Source: CBDAQR01 sp965199055
GTDB lineage: Bacteria; Pseudomonadota; Gammaproteobacteria; Pseudomonadales; Halieaceae
Length of the DNA: 64,000 bases
Assembly: GCA_965199055.1 (NCBI GenBank)
Contig: CBDAQR010000004.1
Location: 310,001-374,000, forward strand
Reading direction: 5' to 3'
This document shows positions 17,268-25,408 of this stretch, piece after piece. How positions within the stretch are numbered: position 1 is the first letter of the stretch; each line of letters begins with the position of its first letter. A model generated the notes under the pieces. The model was not told the DNA's origin and made no database searches. It saw only the letters and a list, made by a program, of their open reading frames with translations. A program made the position numbers and the translations under genes.

Positions 17268-18371
17268 ATGAGAAAATTACTGATATTGGCAGGTCTTTGT
17301 CTGGGAGTTTCTGGTCCCCTGCTTGCCGCGGATCTTCCGGCGTCGCTGGAGGATCTTGGGCTTCGTGAGAACGCCGTCGCCAGTCGCGACTTGCCCGGAT
17401 GGGAAAAGCCGAAAAAAGTCGTGGTCTGGAATATATTCGGACAAGACTTTTCCTCCACCCTGGCGCCGGTGGCTCCCGGGGTGGAGATCGCAGGCGTTAG
17501 TAGCGTCGCCGAGGCCAAGCAGGCGGCGGCTGGAGCGCAGGCCATCATCGGTTTCTGTAATCAGGAGGTGTTTGAGGCAAGCTCCAGTTTGCATTGGGTG
17601 CAGGTGTTCTTTGCCGGTGTCGAGAACTGTGTCTCTCAGCCTGCGCTGCAGAAAGGCGACATCATTCTCACGAATGGTCAGCGTCTCAGTAGTCCTGCTA
17701 TCGCTGACTACACCATTGGCGTGATGATGAATTTGATGCGCACCCTGGATGTCTATCAACGCTCCCAGGTTGCGGGCAAGTGGCAACCGCAGCGCTGGGA
17801 TCCCTCACGCGCCGTAGGCGAAGTACAGGGCCGTACCCTACTCGTGGTGGGACTGGGTGGCATTGGCACACAGGTGGCTAAACGGGCGCACGCCCTGGGT
17901 ATGAAGGTTTTGGCGACGCGTGGCAGCCGCCGCGAGGGTCCCGACTATATCGAGTATGTTGGCTTGTCTCATGAGGCCGTCGAACTTGCCGCGCGGGCCG
18001 ACGTCGTTGTCAACTCGGCACCGCTAACCAAGCAGACGCGGGGAATGTTCGACCGCGCCTTCTTTAAGGCGATGAAGCCGAGCGCCTACTTCATTAGTGT
18101 GGGGCGTGGCGCCAGTACGGTCACTGACGACCTGGTGGCGGCGCTGCAGAATGGCGAGATTGCTGGTGCGGGTCTGGACGTGACTGATCCGGAGCCATTG
18201 CCAGAGGGCCATGTGCTGTGGTCTATGGATAGGGTGATCATCACGCCACATATCTCAGCGCAATCACCGGAGAGCTTTCAGCGTATCGGAGCCCTGGTTG
18301 CTGAGAACCTGCGGCGTTATGTGGCTGGGGAACCACTCCTGTCGGTGGTCAATGTCAAACGGGGTTACTAG
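17268..18371 (+). CDS. NAD-dependent D-2-hydroxyacid dehydrogenase with signal-like N-terminus
   Basis: A 367-residue member of the D-isomer 2-hydroxyacid dehydrogenase family. Seen: the Rossmann motif (VVGLGGIGTQVAKRA), NSAPLTKQTRGMF, SVGRGASTVTDDL with the catalytic Arg region, D-x-T-DPEPLPEGH and the active His in ITPHISAQSPE. The first 21 residues form a hydrophobic signal-like segment (KLLILAGLCLGVSGPLLAA). Cytoplasmic relatives lack this; export of an NAD enzyme would be odd. The 3' end abuts the convergent synthetase pseudogene. Substrate unknown. Confidence 0.87.
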   Translation: MRKLLILAGLCLGVSGPLLAADLPASLEDLGLRENAVASRDLPGWEKPKKVVVWNIFGQDFSSTLAPVAPGVEIAGVSSVAEAKQAAAGAQAIIGFCNQEVFEASSSLHWVQVFFAGVENCVSQPALQKGDIILTNGQRLSSPAIADYTIGVMMNLMRTLDVYQRSQVAGKWQPQRWDPSRAVGEVQGRTLLVVGLGGIGTQVAKRAHALGMKVLATRGSRREGPDYIEYVGLSHEAVELAARADVVVNSAPLTKQTRGMFDRAFFKAMKPSAYFISVGRGASTVTDDLVAALQNGEIAGAGLDVTDPEPLPEGHVLWSMDRVIITPHISAQSPESFQRIGALVAENLRRYVAGEPLLSVVNVKRGY

Positions 18372-19372
18372 TTACAGTTTTTCCAGGTAGGACTGGTACT
18401 CCAGCTCGCTGATTCGAGAACGAAACTCTGCGTTTTCCTGCCATTTGCTCAGCGCGTAAATACGCTGCAGTTCGCTGCCCAGGTTGCGTTCGATAAAGTC
18501 TGACTCCTCGAACAGCTTGATCGCCTCGGGCAGGTAGACGGGTAGGGTTTCGCCGGCCTGCTCGTAGCCATCGCCCTCAATCGGGGTGCCGGGATCCAGT
18601 TGTTTTTCCATGCCATCCATCACCGAAGACAACAGGCAGGCAAAGACCAGATAGGGGTTGGCATCGGCACCGGACACCCGTTGCTCCAGACGTCGCGCGG
18701 CGTGTTTACCGGCGGGCACGCGCACGGAGACGGTGCGGTTTTCGTAGCCCCAGGACGGCGAAGTCGGCGCATGCGCGCCGGGTTGGAAGCGGCGGTAGGA
18801 GTTGAAGTTGGGTGCAAAGATGGCCATGGATTCGGCCATGTACTCCATGCAACCGGCGATGGCGTGACGCAATAAGTCGGTGCCGAGATCGCTGCCATCG
18901 TCGAAAATATTATCACCGCGTTCATCCAGCACGCTGCAGTGCACATGCATGCCGTTGCCGGCTTCGTTCTCGAAGGGTTTCGCCATGAAACTCGCCACCA
19001 GCCCGTGCTTGGCAGCAACGCCCTTGATCAGGCGCTTCATCATTTGAATCTGGTCTGCCGCCAGCACGGGATTGTCCACGTGCTGCATATTAATCTCGTA
19101 CTGGGAGGGTGCAGATTCCTTCACAATGCCGTCAAAGGGTAGCTCCTGTACTTCACAGGCCCGCCGGATGTCGTCTAGCAGCGCTGCATTGCTCTGTAGA
19201 ACGTCGACGCCGTAGGTATTGCCGCCGATAGGCGAACTGCCGACGGGCCGTGGACAGGTGTGATGAATGCCTTCGCGATCGTAGAGCACAAGACTAAATT
19301 CCAGCTCGGCCGCCACCACGGGACGCCAACCGGCGTTATGAAAACGGCTGAGCGCCCGTTTGAGCACATGGC

Positions 19373-19376
19373 GAGG
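19373..19376. repeat. Target-site duplication, left copy
   Basis: GAGG immediately left of the IS terminal inverted repeat. It matches the copy at 20568-20571, and 4 bp is a usual duplication length for IS3-family elements. Confidence 0.88.
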
Positions 19377-19388
19377 TGTAAATACCCC
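19377..19388. repeat. IS terminal inverted repeat (orfB-side end)
   Basis: TGTAAATACCCC, pairing with the inverted copy at 20556-20567 at 11 of 12 positions. Confidence 0.9.
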
Positions 19389-19417
19389 AAACAGCTAACC
19401 ACCCATTCATAGAAAAA

Positions 19418-20197
19418 TTAAGCCACTTCTCGGTATTGAACGGGTGTCATATCGTTCAATCCATCATGGGGTCGTTCATGGTTATACAACACGATCCAGT
19501 CATCCGTGATCTCTCGAACTTCCTGCAATGTCTCGAACAGATATAAGTCCAATACTTCCTCTCGATACGTGCGATTAAAACGTTCGATAAATCCATTTTG
19601 GTAAGGCTTGCCGGGCTTGATGAAATCGATCTGAATTCCATGCGCTTGCGCCCATTCAGCCAACGCCCCTGATGTAAATTCAGGGCCATTATCAACCCTG
19701 ATAATAGCGGGATAGCCTCGCCAGGCTGCAATACGATCTAATGTATGTATCACTCGCTCCGTAGTAATGCCCGAATTGATATCTATCGCTAACACTTCTC
19801 GATTGAAATCATCAACCACATTGAACGTGCGAAACCGATGACCGTGACGCAAGGTATCGCTCATAAAATCCATCGACCAACAGATATTGGCTGATCTAGG
19901 AACGCGCAATGGCAACGGATTCCTATTCGGTATCCTGCGTTTTACTTTACGCCGTATATTCAGTTTTAACTCCATATAAACACGGTAAATCCGTTTGTGA
20001 TTCCAACGTTTACCCAACGCTCTGAGCCGCTTACACAGCTTTGGAAAACCCCAGCGAGGGTGCTTCTCAACCAAGGCCAGCAACGCATCAATCAGCTCAC
20101 TATCATCTACTCGCTTGGGCGTGTAGTAATACGCCGTGCGACTTAGCGCGGCTGCACCACAGGCCGCTCGAATGCTGACAGGGTAATCCTTGCGCAA
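19418..20197 (-). CDS. IS3-family transposase OrfB (DDE integrase domain)
   Basis: The frame encodes the rve-type catalytic domain. Seen: an HTH_21-like N-terminal part (RWGFPKLCKRLRALGKRWNHKRI), first Asp in CWSMDFMSD, second Asp in RVDNGPEFTS, and the Glu in NGFIERFNRTYREEVLD, followed by the usual YNHERPHDGLNDMTP. The 259 residues counted start at a TTG, but the real product is probably an OrfAB fusion made by -1 frameshifting from orfA, since the frame is open upstream to the slippery site at 20236-20242. Complete and apparently functional. Confidence 0.93.
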   Translation of the reverse strand: MRKDYPVSIRAACGAAALSRTAYYYTPKRVDDSELIDALLALVEKHPRWGFPKLCKRLRALGKRWNHKRIYRVYMELKLNIRRKVKRRIPNRNPLPLRVPRSANICWSMDFMSDTLRHGHRFRTFNVVDDFNREVLAIDINSGITTERVIHTLDRIAAWRGYPAIIRVDNGPEFTSGALAEWAQAHGIQIDFIKPGKPYQNGFIERFNRTYREEVLDLYLFETLQEVREITDDWIVLYNHERPHDGLNDMTPVQYREVA

Positions 20198-20229
20198 ACG
20201 ATCAACCCACTGCCGACGATGGACTGGCC

Positions 20230-20493
20230 CTAAAGCTTTTTTATGATCTCTTCCTGCATCTGACTCTTCAGGCTGAGATCGGCATACATCTGCTTGAGCT
20301 TGCGGTTCTCTTCTTCAAGTTCCTTGAGCCGCCGTACATCGGAGGCTTCCATTCCACCGTACTTAGAGCGCCACTTGTAAAAGGTGCTGAGTCCAATGCC
20401 ATGCTCTCGACATATGTCCGGAACCGGCACTCCGCTTTCTGCTTGTTTGAGAAACGCCACAATCTGCGTTTCGCTGAACTTCGATTTGCGCAT
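20230..20493 (-). CDS. IS3-family transposase OrfA (HTH + leucine zipper)
   Basis: An 87-residue protein with an N-terminal helix-turn-helix (KFSETQIVAFLKQAE, then CREHGIGLSTFYKWRSKYGG) that binds the IS ends, and a C-terminal zipper (LKELEEENRKLKQMYADL). The gene ends AAA-AAG-CTT-TAG, with the slippery run just before the stop. Length and layout are standard for IS3-family OrfA. Confidence 0.93.
   Translation of the reverse strand: MRKSKFSETQIVAFLKQAESGVPVPDICREHGIGLSTFYKWRSKYGGMEASDVRRLKELEEENRKLKQMYADLSLKSQMQEEIIKKL
20236..20242 (-). other. Programmed -1 frameshift slippery site A-AAA-AAG
   Basis: In the orfA frame the codons read ATA-AAA-AAG-CTT-TAG, giving the classic A_AAA_AAG heptamer two codons before the orfA stop. 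Slipping back one base continues as GCT-TTA-GGG into the orfB frame, which is open without interruption. This is the standard way IS3 elements make the OrfAB transposase. Confidence 0.85.
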
Positions 20494-20555
20494 ATGTAAA
20501 AACTCCTATCACGTTAGTTTATAGAAATTTCTACGTATGAGTGGCGCTATTTTAC

Positions 20556-20567
20556 GGGGTACTTACA
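20556..20567. repeat. IS terminal inverted repeat (orfA-side end)
   Basis: GGGGTACTTACA, the inverted partner of 19377-19388 with one mismatch. Confidence 0.9.
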
Positions 20568-20571
20568 GAGG
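20568..20571. repeat. Target-site duplication, right copy
   Basis: GAGG immediately right of the IS end, identical to 19373-19376. Confidence 0.88.
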
Positions 20572-20983
20572 GTCGCCGAAATAGGGAGAACCGTCGGGGT
20601 TATACAGTGACAGCATGACCTGTCCGAGGCTGTCGTCGACCGTCCAGGGGGTAGGGTGCAGTGTACCTTCGATGGGGCGGCAAATGCCGTCGGCATCACC
20701 CGATTCGAATACCAGTTCTTCAACGTCCCTGCCCCAGATATCGAGAGAGAGCGCTGTAACCGGCAGTTTAAACTCTCCCTGGAACACTTTGCCCAGCTTA
20801 TGGCGTGGTAGCCATTTGCCGCGCATGACACCATTGCAATCCGGCAGCAGTGCCTCGACGGTGGTGATATCCGGGTAGGCGCGCAGAAACCAATCCGCTT
20901 CAACAGACATGTAATACCCGCACCCTATCCTGTAAGCATGAACTGTCGCGGCAGGTCGCTGCTGCCACAATGCCCCACATGGG

Positions 20984-21849
20984 TCAGAGCACGCCCTCGC
21001 GCTCCCCGGGAGGCGCCATGTAGACCGTTAGCGGATCGCCAACACCCGCATCGCCCAAATAGGACAGGCAGTTAATGAACAGCGAGAACAAGTCGGTCTG
21101 TGAATTGACATCCAGTTTCTTGTAAATGCTTTTACGATGGCGTCGCAGTGTTTCCTTGGCGATTCCCAGGCGTTCCGCAGAGGTGTTGCTGCCGTAACCT
21201 CGCAACATCAGCTCCAGTACGCTTTTTTCCCGGGGGGAGAGAAGCGATGAGCCGAATGCATTGAACGCGTGATCGATCACACCGTCGATGTCGGGCTCCA
21301 ACAGATAGCGGCTGGAGAAATCGGCCAATTGGCTATGGCTGCGCATTAGCGCCGACACCGGGGGTGACATCGCCTTCAGGAAGCGAAACTCCTGGTCTGA
21401 AAACTGGCCATTACCCGCGCGACGCATAAAACTGATGTTGATAACGCTGCCGTCGATCAGGCGGGAGAGGAAGATCACTTCGTCGACGGTGCCGGTATCC
21501 CCGTAATAGTGCTGGTAGTAGTAGCTTTTCTCCAACATACCCTGGGTCAGATCGCTCAGGCGGTAAAAATCCCCCGGGGTTGTGCGATCGATACTTGATA
21601 GAAGGGGTCCTCCCGGTAGGGGCCTTCCAGATAAAGATCAATCTGGGCGTGCTGGGCCTTCTTCGGGATTTCGTGGTAAATACACTGTGGCGGCAACTCC
21701 TTGTGATACAGCCACACCTGTGGATAGTCCACCTGTACGTGTCGGGCAATGGCAGCGATGATATCCCGGAAGAAGTCTTCACTGCCCAGGGCGCCTACCG
21801 CACGTGATAAATCTCGATTCCAACGGTTAAAAATCGCGGCAGTGGCCAT
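20984..21849 (-). pseudogene. LuxR-type regulator, frameshifted
   Basis: Two adjacent frames together make one LuxR-like protein. An N-terminal sensor-like part (ATG 21849, MATAAIFNRWNRDLSR ... QVSIAQPRG) runs out at a TGA at 21556-21558. The second part (DFYRLSDLTQGMLEK ... LLSPREKSVLELMLRG, HTH SAERLGIAKETLRRHRKSIY) continues in the -1 frame to 20984. The switch falls in a C4G5 run (minus strand) near 21564-21572; one extra G would restore a single frame of about 288 codons. It lies just upstream of, and on the same strand as, the broken synthetase gene. A sequencing error is possible. Confidence 0.78.
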
Positions 21850-21908
21850 GCATCCTGTCTCTGGTAGGTCCGAGTGCGTATAATGCAGGGTTTTAACTGC
21901 CGAGGAAA

Positions 21909-22451
21909 ATGCCTGCGATGGCCGCTCCACAATTACGTCAGATAAATGTTACCTATGTGGATTTGCAGGACCGGCTGCTGCTCAAGGTTTCGACCTCCGA
22001 AGAGCAGGAGTACCGCGTCTGGTGTACTCGGCGCTACACACGTCTATTGCTGGACCGGCTCGAACAAAGTTTCGAAAAGGAGATGTTTGAGCAAACTAAG
22101 GAAAATGCCGCTGTTCAACCTCAGGCGGTGCCTGAACAGGCCCGCCGTGAAGTGGCGCAGATGCAGCATAAACAATCCGTCAATGAACAGCAGTTTCAGC
22201 AGCCCTATGAAGCACAGCCGAAGGAATATCCCCTGGGCGAGCAAGGGGTTTTGGTGAGTACGCTCAAGTATAAGTCGACAGCTGACGGTATTGTGCATAT
22301 GCATTTGGCTGACAATCGCGGCAACGGCGTGACCCTGAATCTAAATGAACAACTCAAGCACCAGGTGTATGAGTTGTTTACGCGTGCCGCCGAGAAGGCG
22401 GAGTGGTTCAGTGGTGCGGCGACTGCGACGCCAACCGGCGTTGTGCATTAG
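21909..22451 (+). CDS. Conserved hypothetical protein, Gln-rich centre
   Basis: I do not recognise this 180-residue protein. Seen: a structured N-terminal part (INVTYVDLQDRLLLKVST ... VWCTRRYTRLLLDRLEQSF), a low-complexity middle rich in Gln, Glu and Ala (about 60-110), and a second ordered part (GVLVSTLKYKSTADGIVHMHLAD) ending in a helix. There is no signal peptide or membrane segment, so it is probably cytoplasmic. Starts at 21909 and 21918 are both possible. It is divergent from the frameshifted LuxR gene and convergent (4-base overlap) with the next AraC gene. Coding is supported by length and regular composition. Confidence 0.72.
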   Translation: MPAMAAPQLRQINVTYVDLQDRLLLKVSTSEEQEYRVWCTRRYTRLLLDRLEQSFEKEMFEQTKENAAVQPQAVPEQARREVAQMQHKQSVNEQQFQQPYEAQPKEYPLGEQGVLVSTLKYKSTADGIVHMHLADNRGNGVTLNLNEQLKHQVYELFTRAAEKAEWFSGAATATPTGVVH

Positions 22452-23503
22452 AAGCCGTCTTTGTCGGTCAGGGTGGCTCGGTATTCACCCGGCGTTAATC
22501 CCGTCCATTTTTTAAAGGCCCGATGCATTGCACTGGCTGCAGGAAACCCAAGCTGCGTGGCAACATCTGCCAGCGATAAGTTCTCGTCGGCGAGTAGCTG
22601 CCTTGCTCTCTGCAGGCGTAGCTCCTTTTTTAGTGCCTGGTAGCTCGAACCCTCGCGGGCCAGGTTTCGCCTGAGCGCGCTCGCGGAAAGCCCAAGGCGC
22701 TGCGCCACAGCCTGTTGTGAAGGTATGCCGCGACTGAAGTCGTGACCGAGCAATGCGCGCACGCGCTCTGCAATCGATTCATTATTGCCGATAGGTGTTG
22801 TAAACAGCCTGCCGGGGATATCGTCGATCATCGCGCTTACAGATTCGGGCGTGTGAACAATGGGCAGCTCAAGAATGTTGACGTCGAAGACCATGGCGTC
22901 GGCTGACTTGCCGAACTGCACCTTGCTTCCAAACAGTGTCTCGTAGCGCTCAGGACGCGCAGGTGCCGTACCCTGCAGGTCGACCCGGCGCAGGGGTAAC
23001 TCCTGTCCTACCAAGAGCTCACAGGTGCGTTTGATCGCAATCATCAGGTTAGCGCCGATGACCGGTCGCAGTGTTGCACTCACTTTGAGTGGATGGGTCA
23101 GGCGAAGGTGCACGGTGTCCTGGCTGGGTTCCAGCACGAAACTGTCCATACTGCTACCAAATGAGGCGTAGAATTCCCTGGCTTTGTTGAGTCCTGCGCC
23201 CAAGGTGTCAGATTGGGCCAGTAACAAGGTCATCATCTGGTATTTGCCCGCGGTGTGGTCACCCTGACCTGAGAGAGCGAAATGTTCGCCATGCATGTGT
23301 TCCAGGTAGAACTTGTATACCTGGGTGTACAGCGATACAGGTACTTGTTTGGGCAGTAGCGGGTTACCATCGGCGTCGCGATCTATGCCACAGTCTTGCA
23401 GCAGATCGCCTATGGCTATGTTGCGCTGTCGCAAACTATTGAGCAGGCTGCCTATGTAGCCGCCGGGTATAGAGCTTGTATCCACGCGACGTTCCAATAT
23501 CAT
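22448..23503 (-). CDS. AraC-family regulator (OruR/Arabinose_bd type)
   Basis: A 351-residue regulator from ATG 23503. The N-terminal ligand domain resembles the Arabinose_bd family used by OruR-like regulators (about 5-195), and the C-terminal double HTH contains AQRLGLSASALRRNLAREG and ADVATQLGFPAASAMHRAFKKWTGLTP. An ATG at 23539 is in frame but would overlap the divergent gene, so 23503 is preferred; that leaves 34 bases between two divergent AraC genes. Likely self-regulated; targets unknown. Confidence 0.87.
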   Translation of the reverse strand: MILERRVDTSSIPGGYIGSLLNSLRQRNIAIGDLLQDCGIDRDADGNPLLPKQVPVSLYTQVYKFYLEHMHGEHFALSGQGDHTAGKYQMMTLLLAQSDTLGAGLNKAREFYASFGSSMDSFVLEPSQDTVHLRLTHPLKVSATLRPVIGANLMIAIKRTCELLVGQELPLRRVDLQGTAPARPERYETLFGSKVQFGKSADAMVFDVNILELPIVHTPESVSAMIDDIPGRLFTTPIGNNESIAERVRALLGHDFSRGIPSQQAVAQRLGLSASALRRNLAREGSSYQALKKELRLQRARQLLADENLSLADVATQLGFPAASAMHRAFKKWTGLTPGEYRATLTDKDGF

Positions 23504-23537
23504 CTGTTGCAGGCATGTTATCCAATACCGGGGGGTC

Positions 23538-24584
23538 ATGTCCCAGCTACCAGAGACAGAACTGAATGAGCCGGTGCCGCTGGCATTTGCCCGCAGCCTG
23601 CTGATTCAAGCCCAAAGTTACGGCCGTGATGTGGAATCAATGCTGGCAGCTGCCGGGTTTCCATTCGACCCTCTGCAGCCGCCGGATACCCCGACCTTTG
23701 TCTCACAGGAGCAGTACTCGCGCCTGTGCGTGGAATTGTTCAGGGAATTATCAGACGAATCTGCAGGCGTATTGGCAGGATCTCCAACACCCTTTGGTAC
23801 AACACGGCTATTGTTGTACTCGGTCATTCACTGTCACACGCTGCAGGCGGCAATGGCCCGAGCGATCGAGTTCAACGCCGCATGCCGGGAGCGGGTGGGG
23901 GAGATCAGAATCAACGATCTGGTGATCGATGAAGACAACAAGCTGGCGCAGCTGCGCTATTTTTCTGCGCCTGATCCCAACGATCCGCCCTCCCAGGAGG
24001 GCGCTCTGTGTGGTCTGGCTATGTGGCTACGCCTCTGTGGCTGGCTGATTGGTCAACACATCGATGTGCAGACGGCGTCTTGCGCAGGACCGCGCCCGGA
24101 TCAACTGGCGGCCATCCGCCATTTCCTGCCGTGTCCGATCGAATTCGAGGCTGACTATAACTCACTCTGTTTTAGTGCGCGGCATTTGGACGCTGAGATT
24201 GTTCGCAGTGAGACCGAACTCGAGGCCTTTCTCCCCGTAGTGCCGTATCACGCGGTGATTAAACCCGCGGCCAGCGATGCCAGCGTCACTGCTCGTATTC
24301 GGCGATTGTTAGGCAACGACTTTCGTGAGGAGATGCCAAGCTTTGAGGAGCTGACGGGTCTACTCAATATGTCAGCTCGCACCTTGCGCCGGCGCTTGGA
24401 AAAGGAAGGCACCTCCTATCAACGAATAAAGGATAATGCGCGTCGTGATGTGGCGATTTCATTGCTCAGTCGCGATCGGATGACCGTGAGTGATGTGGCG
24501 GAATGGGTGGGCTTTAGTGATCCCAGTGCGTTCCATCGTTCGTTTAAGAAGTGGACGGGGCTATCCCCGGGAGAATACCGCTGA
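23538..24584 (+). CDS. AraC-family regulator, paralogue of the divergent neighbour
   Basis: A 348-residue protein with the same layout as the minus-strand gene beside it: an N-terminal sensor domain (EPVPLAFARSLLIQAQSYG, YSRLCVELFRELSDE) and a C-terminal AraC DNA-binding domain (LLNMSARTLRRRLEKEGTSY, VAEWVGFSDPSAFHRSFKKW). Both end in FKKWTGLxPGEYR, so they look like a duplicated pair facing away from each other. A DUF4404 gene follows after 28 bases. Confidence 0.9.
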   Translation: MSQLPETELNEPVPLAFARSLLIQAQSYGRDVESMLAAAGFPFDPLQPPDTPTFVSQEQYSRLCVELFRELSDESAGVLAGSPTPFGTTRLLLYSVIHCHTLQAAMARAIEFNAACRERVGEIRINDLVIDEDNKLAQLRYFSAPDPNDPPSQEGALCGLAMWLRLCGWLIGQHIDVQTASCAGPRPDQLAAIRHFLPCPIEFEADYNSLCFSARHLDAEIVRSETELEAFLPVVPYHAVIKPAASDASVTARIRRLLGNDFREEMPSFEELTGLLNMSARTLRRRLEKEGTSYQRIKDNARRDVAISLLSRDRMTVSDVAEWVGFSDPSAFHRSFKKWTGLSPGEYR

Positions 24585-24612
24585 ATACTGTGTACGTAAT
24601 CAGGAGATAACA

Positions 24613-24876
24613 TTGGATAAAGATCAGATATATCAGGATCTGACTCGACTGGTCGACGAGATCGATCGTATGCCGCTGGAGGACGATGAGCGTCGGCGGC
24701 TACACCGCATAGTGGGCGATATCGAAGTGCATGTGGACGAGCCCGAGGAGACTGAGCGGCCCGAGGAGTTGGTTGATACGGTTGACGAACTCATCACCCG
24801 CTTTGAAACTGACCATCCCGCGGTGACGGGTGTATTGCGCAGGGTTCTGAATGCGCTGAGCAGCATGGGTATATAA
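24613..24876 (+). CDS. DUF4404 family small protein
   Basis: 87 residues, very acidic (about one third Asp/Glu). The pattern KDQIYQDLTRLVDEIDRMPLEDDERRRLHRIVGDIE followed by a second helical part (VDELITRFETDHPAVTGVLRRVL) fits the DUF4404 family; the function is unknown. TTG at 24613 is chosen because AGGAG lies 8 bases upstream and the family starts at this point. Its stop directly abuts the GTG start of the macro-domain gene. Confidence 0.8.
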   Translation: MDKDQIYQDLTRLVDEIDRMPLEDDERRRLHRIVGDIEVHVDEPEETERPEELVDTVDELITRFETDHPAVTGVLRRVLNALSSMGI

Positions 24877-25392
24877 GTGCGGTTGAGTGCCCAGCAGGTC
24901 GACATTACCCGCTTAGACGTGGATGCCATCGTTAATGCCGCGAACAACTCCTTGCTGGGAGGGGGTGGCGTTGACGGCGCAATTCATCGGGCGGCAGGCC
25001 CCGAGTTGTTAGCTGAGTGTCGCAGCTTAGGGGGTTGTGATACCGGCGATGCCAAGCTCACGGCCGCCTACAAACTCCCCTGTAAATACGTGATACACAC
25101 CGTCGGGCCTGTTTGGCAGGGCGGCGGGGCGGGTGAAGCCGGCCTGCTGGGGAGTTGTTACCAAAGATCATTACATGTTGCCGAAGAGGCGGGCGTGGAG
25201 AGCATCGCTTTTCCCGCGATCAGTTGTGGCGTTTACGCATACCCCGAAGAACAGGCGGTGCCGTTGGCAGTTGCGGCGGTGAGGGCGATGCGGGGCGCGT
25301 GCCCGACCATTCAAGAGTTGGTGTTCGCTTGTTTTTCTCGAGAGATATTAGACCTCTATCAAGGTGAGTTGCGGACCGATCCCGCCCGCTAA
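24877..25392 (+). CDS. Macro-domain protein (O-acetyl-ADP-ribose deacetylase type)
   Basis: A single macro domain of 171 residues. Seen: DITRLDVDAIVNAANNSLLGGGGVDGAIH, the YmdB-type core with the ADP-ribose loop, then CDTGDAKLT, YVIHTVGPVW and FPAISCGVYAYP. Such proteins bind ADP-ribose and often hydrolyse O-acetyl-ADP-ribose or ADP-ribosyl esters. GTG start at 24877, immediately after the DUF4404 stop, so expression is probably coupled. Confidence 0.9.
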   Translation: MRLSAQQVDITRLDVDAIVNAANNSLLGGGGVDGAIHRAAGPELLAECRSLGGCDTGDAKLTAAYKLPCKYVIHTVGPVWQGGGAGEAGLLGSCYQRSLHVAEEAGVESIAFPAISCGVYAYPEEQAVPLAVAAVRAMRGACPTIQELVFACFSREILDLYQGELRTDPAR

Positions 25393-25408
25393 AGGCTATT
25401 GATCACAG

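Larger units (their letters stand above)
19377..20567 (-). mobile_element. IS3-family insertion sequence, complete, 1191 bp
   Basis: Bounded by imperfect 12-base terminal inverted repeats (TGTAAATACCCC at 19377-19388; GGGGTACTTACA at 20556-20567, one mismatch), with TG...CA ends and a GAGG target duplication. It carries orfA (HTH/leucine zipper) and orfB (DDE integrase) in the -1 arrangement with a slippery site. It is AT-richer than its surroundings. All parts look intact, so it may still be mobile. The 4-bp duplication suggests the IS407-like subgroup, which I could not test. Confidence 0.95.
18372..20910 (-). pseudogene. PuuA-like glutamine synthetase family gene, interrupted by IS3 element
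   Basis: The two halves of one gene are the N-terminal part (20910 down to the element, MSVEADWFLRAYPD ... SPYFGDP) and the C-terminal part (from the element to 18372). Removing the 1191-bp IS and one 4-bp duplication joins them in frame as FGDP-RHV and gives exactly 447 codons, so the insertion is the only lesion seen. Motifs fit gamma-glutamyl-polyamine synthetases (ALLPDCNGVMRGKWLP, AAELEFSLV, GNGMHVHCS, RVSGADANPYL). Such enzymes ligate glutamate to amines such as putrescine. The gene is presumably inactive as it stands. Confidence 0.9.

Noticed and set aside
21556..21558. TGA in the LuxR-type gene read as selenocysteine
   Set aside because: The genome has a Sec system, but continuing in the same frame past this TGA soon meets another TGA. 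The good homology continues in the -1 frame, so this is a frameshift.
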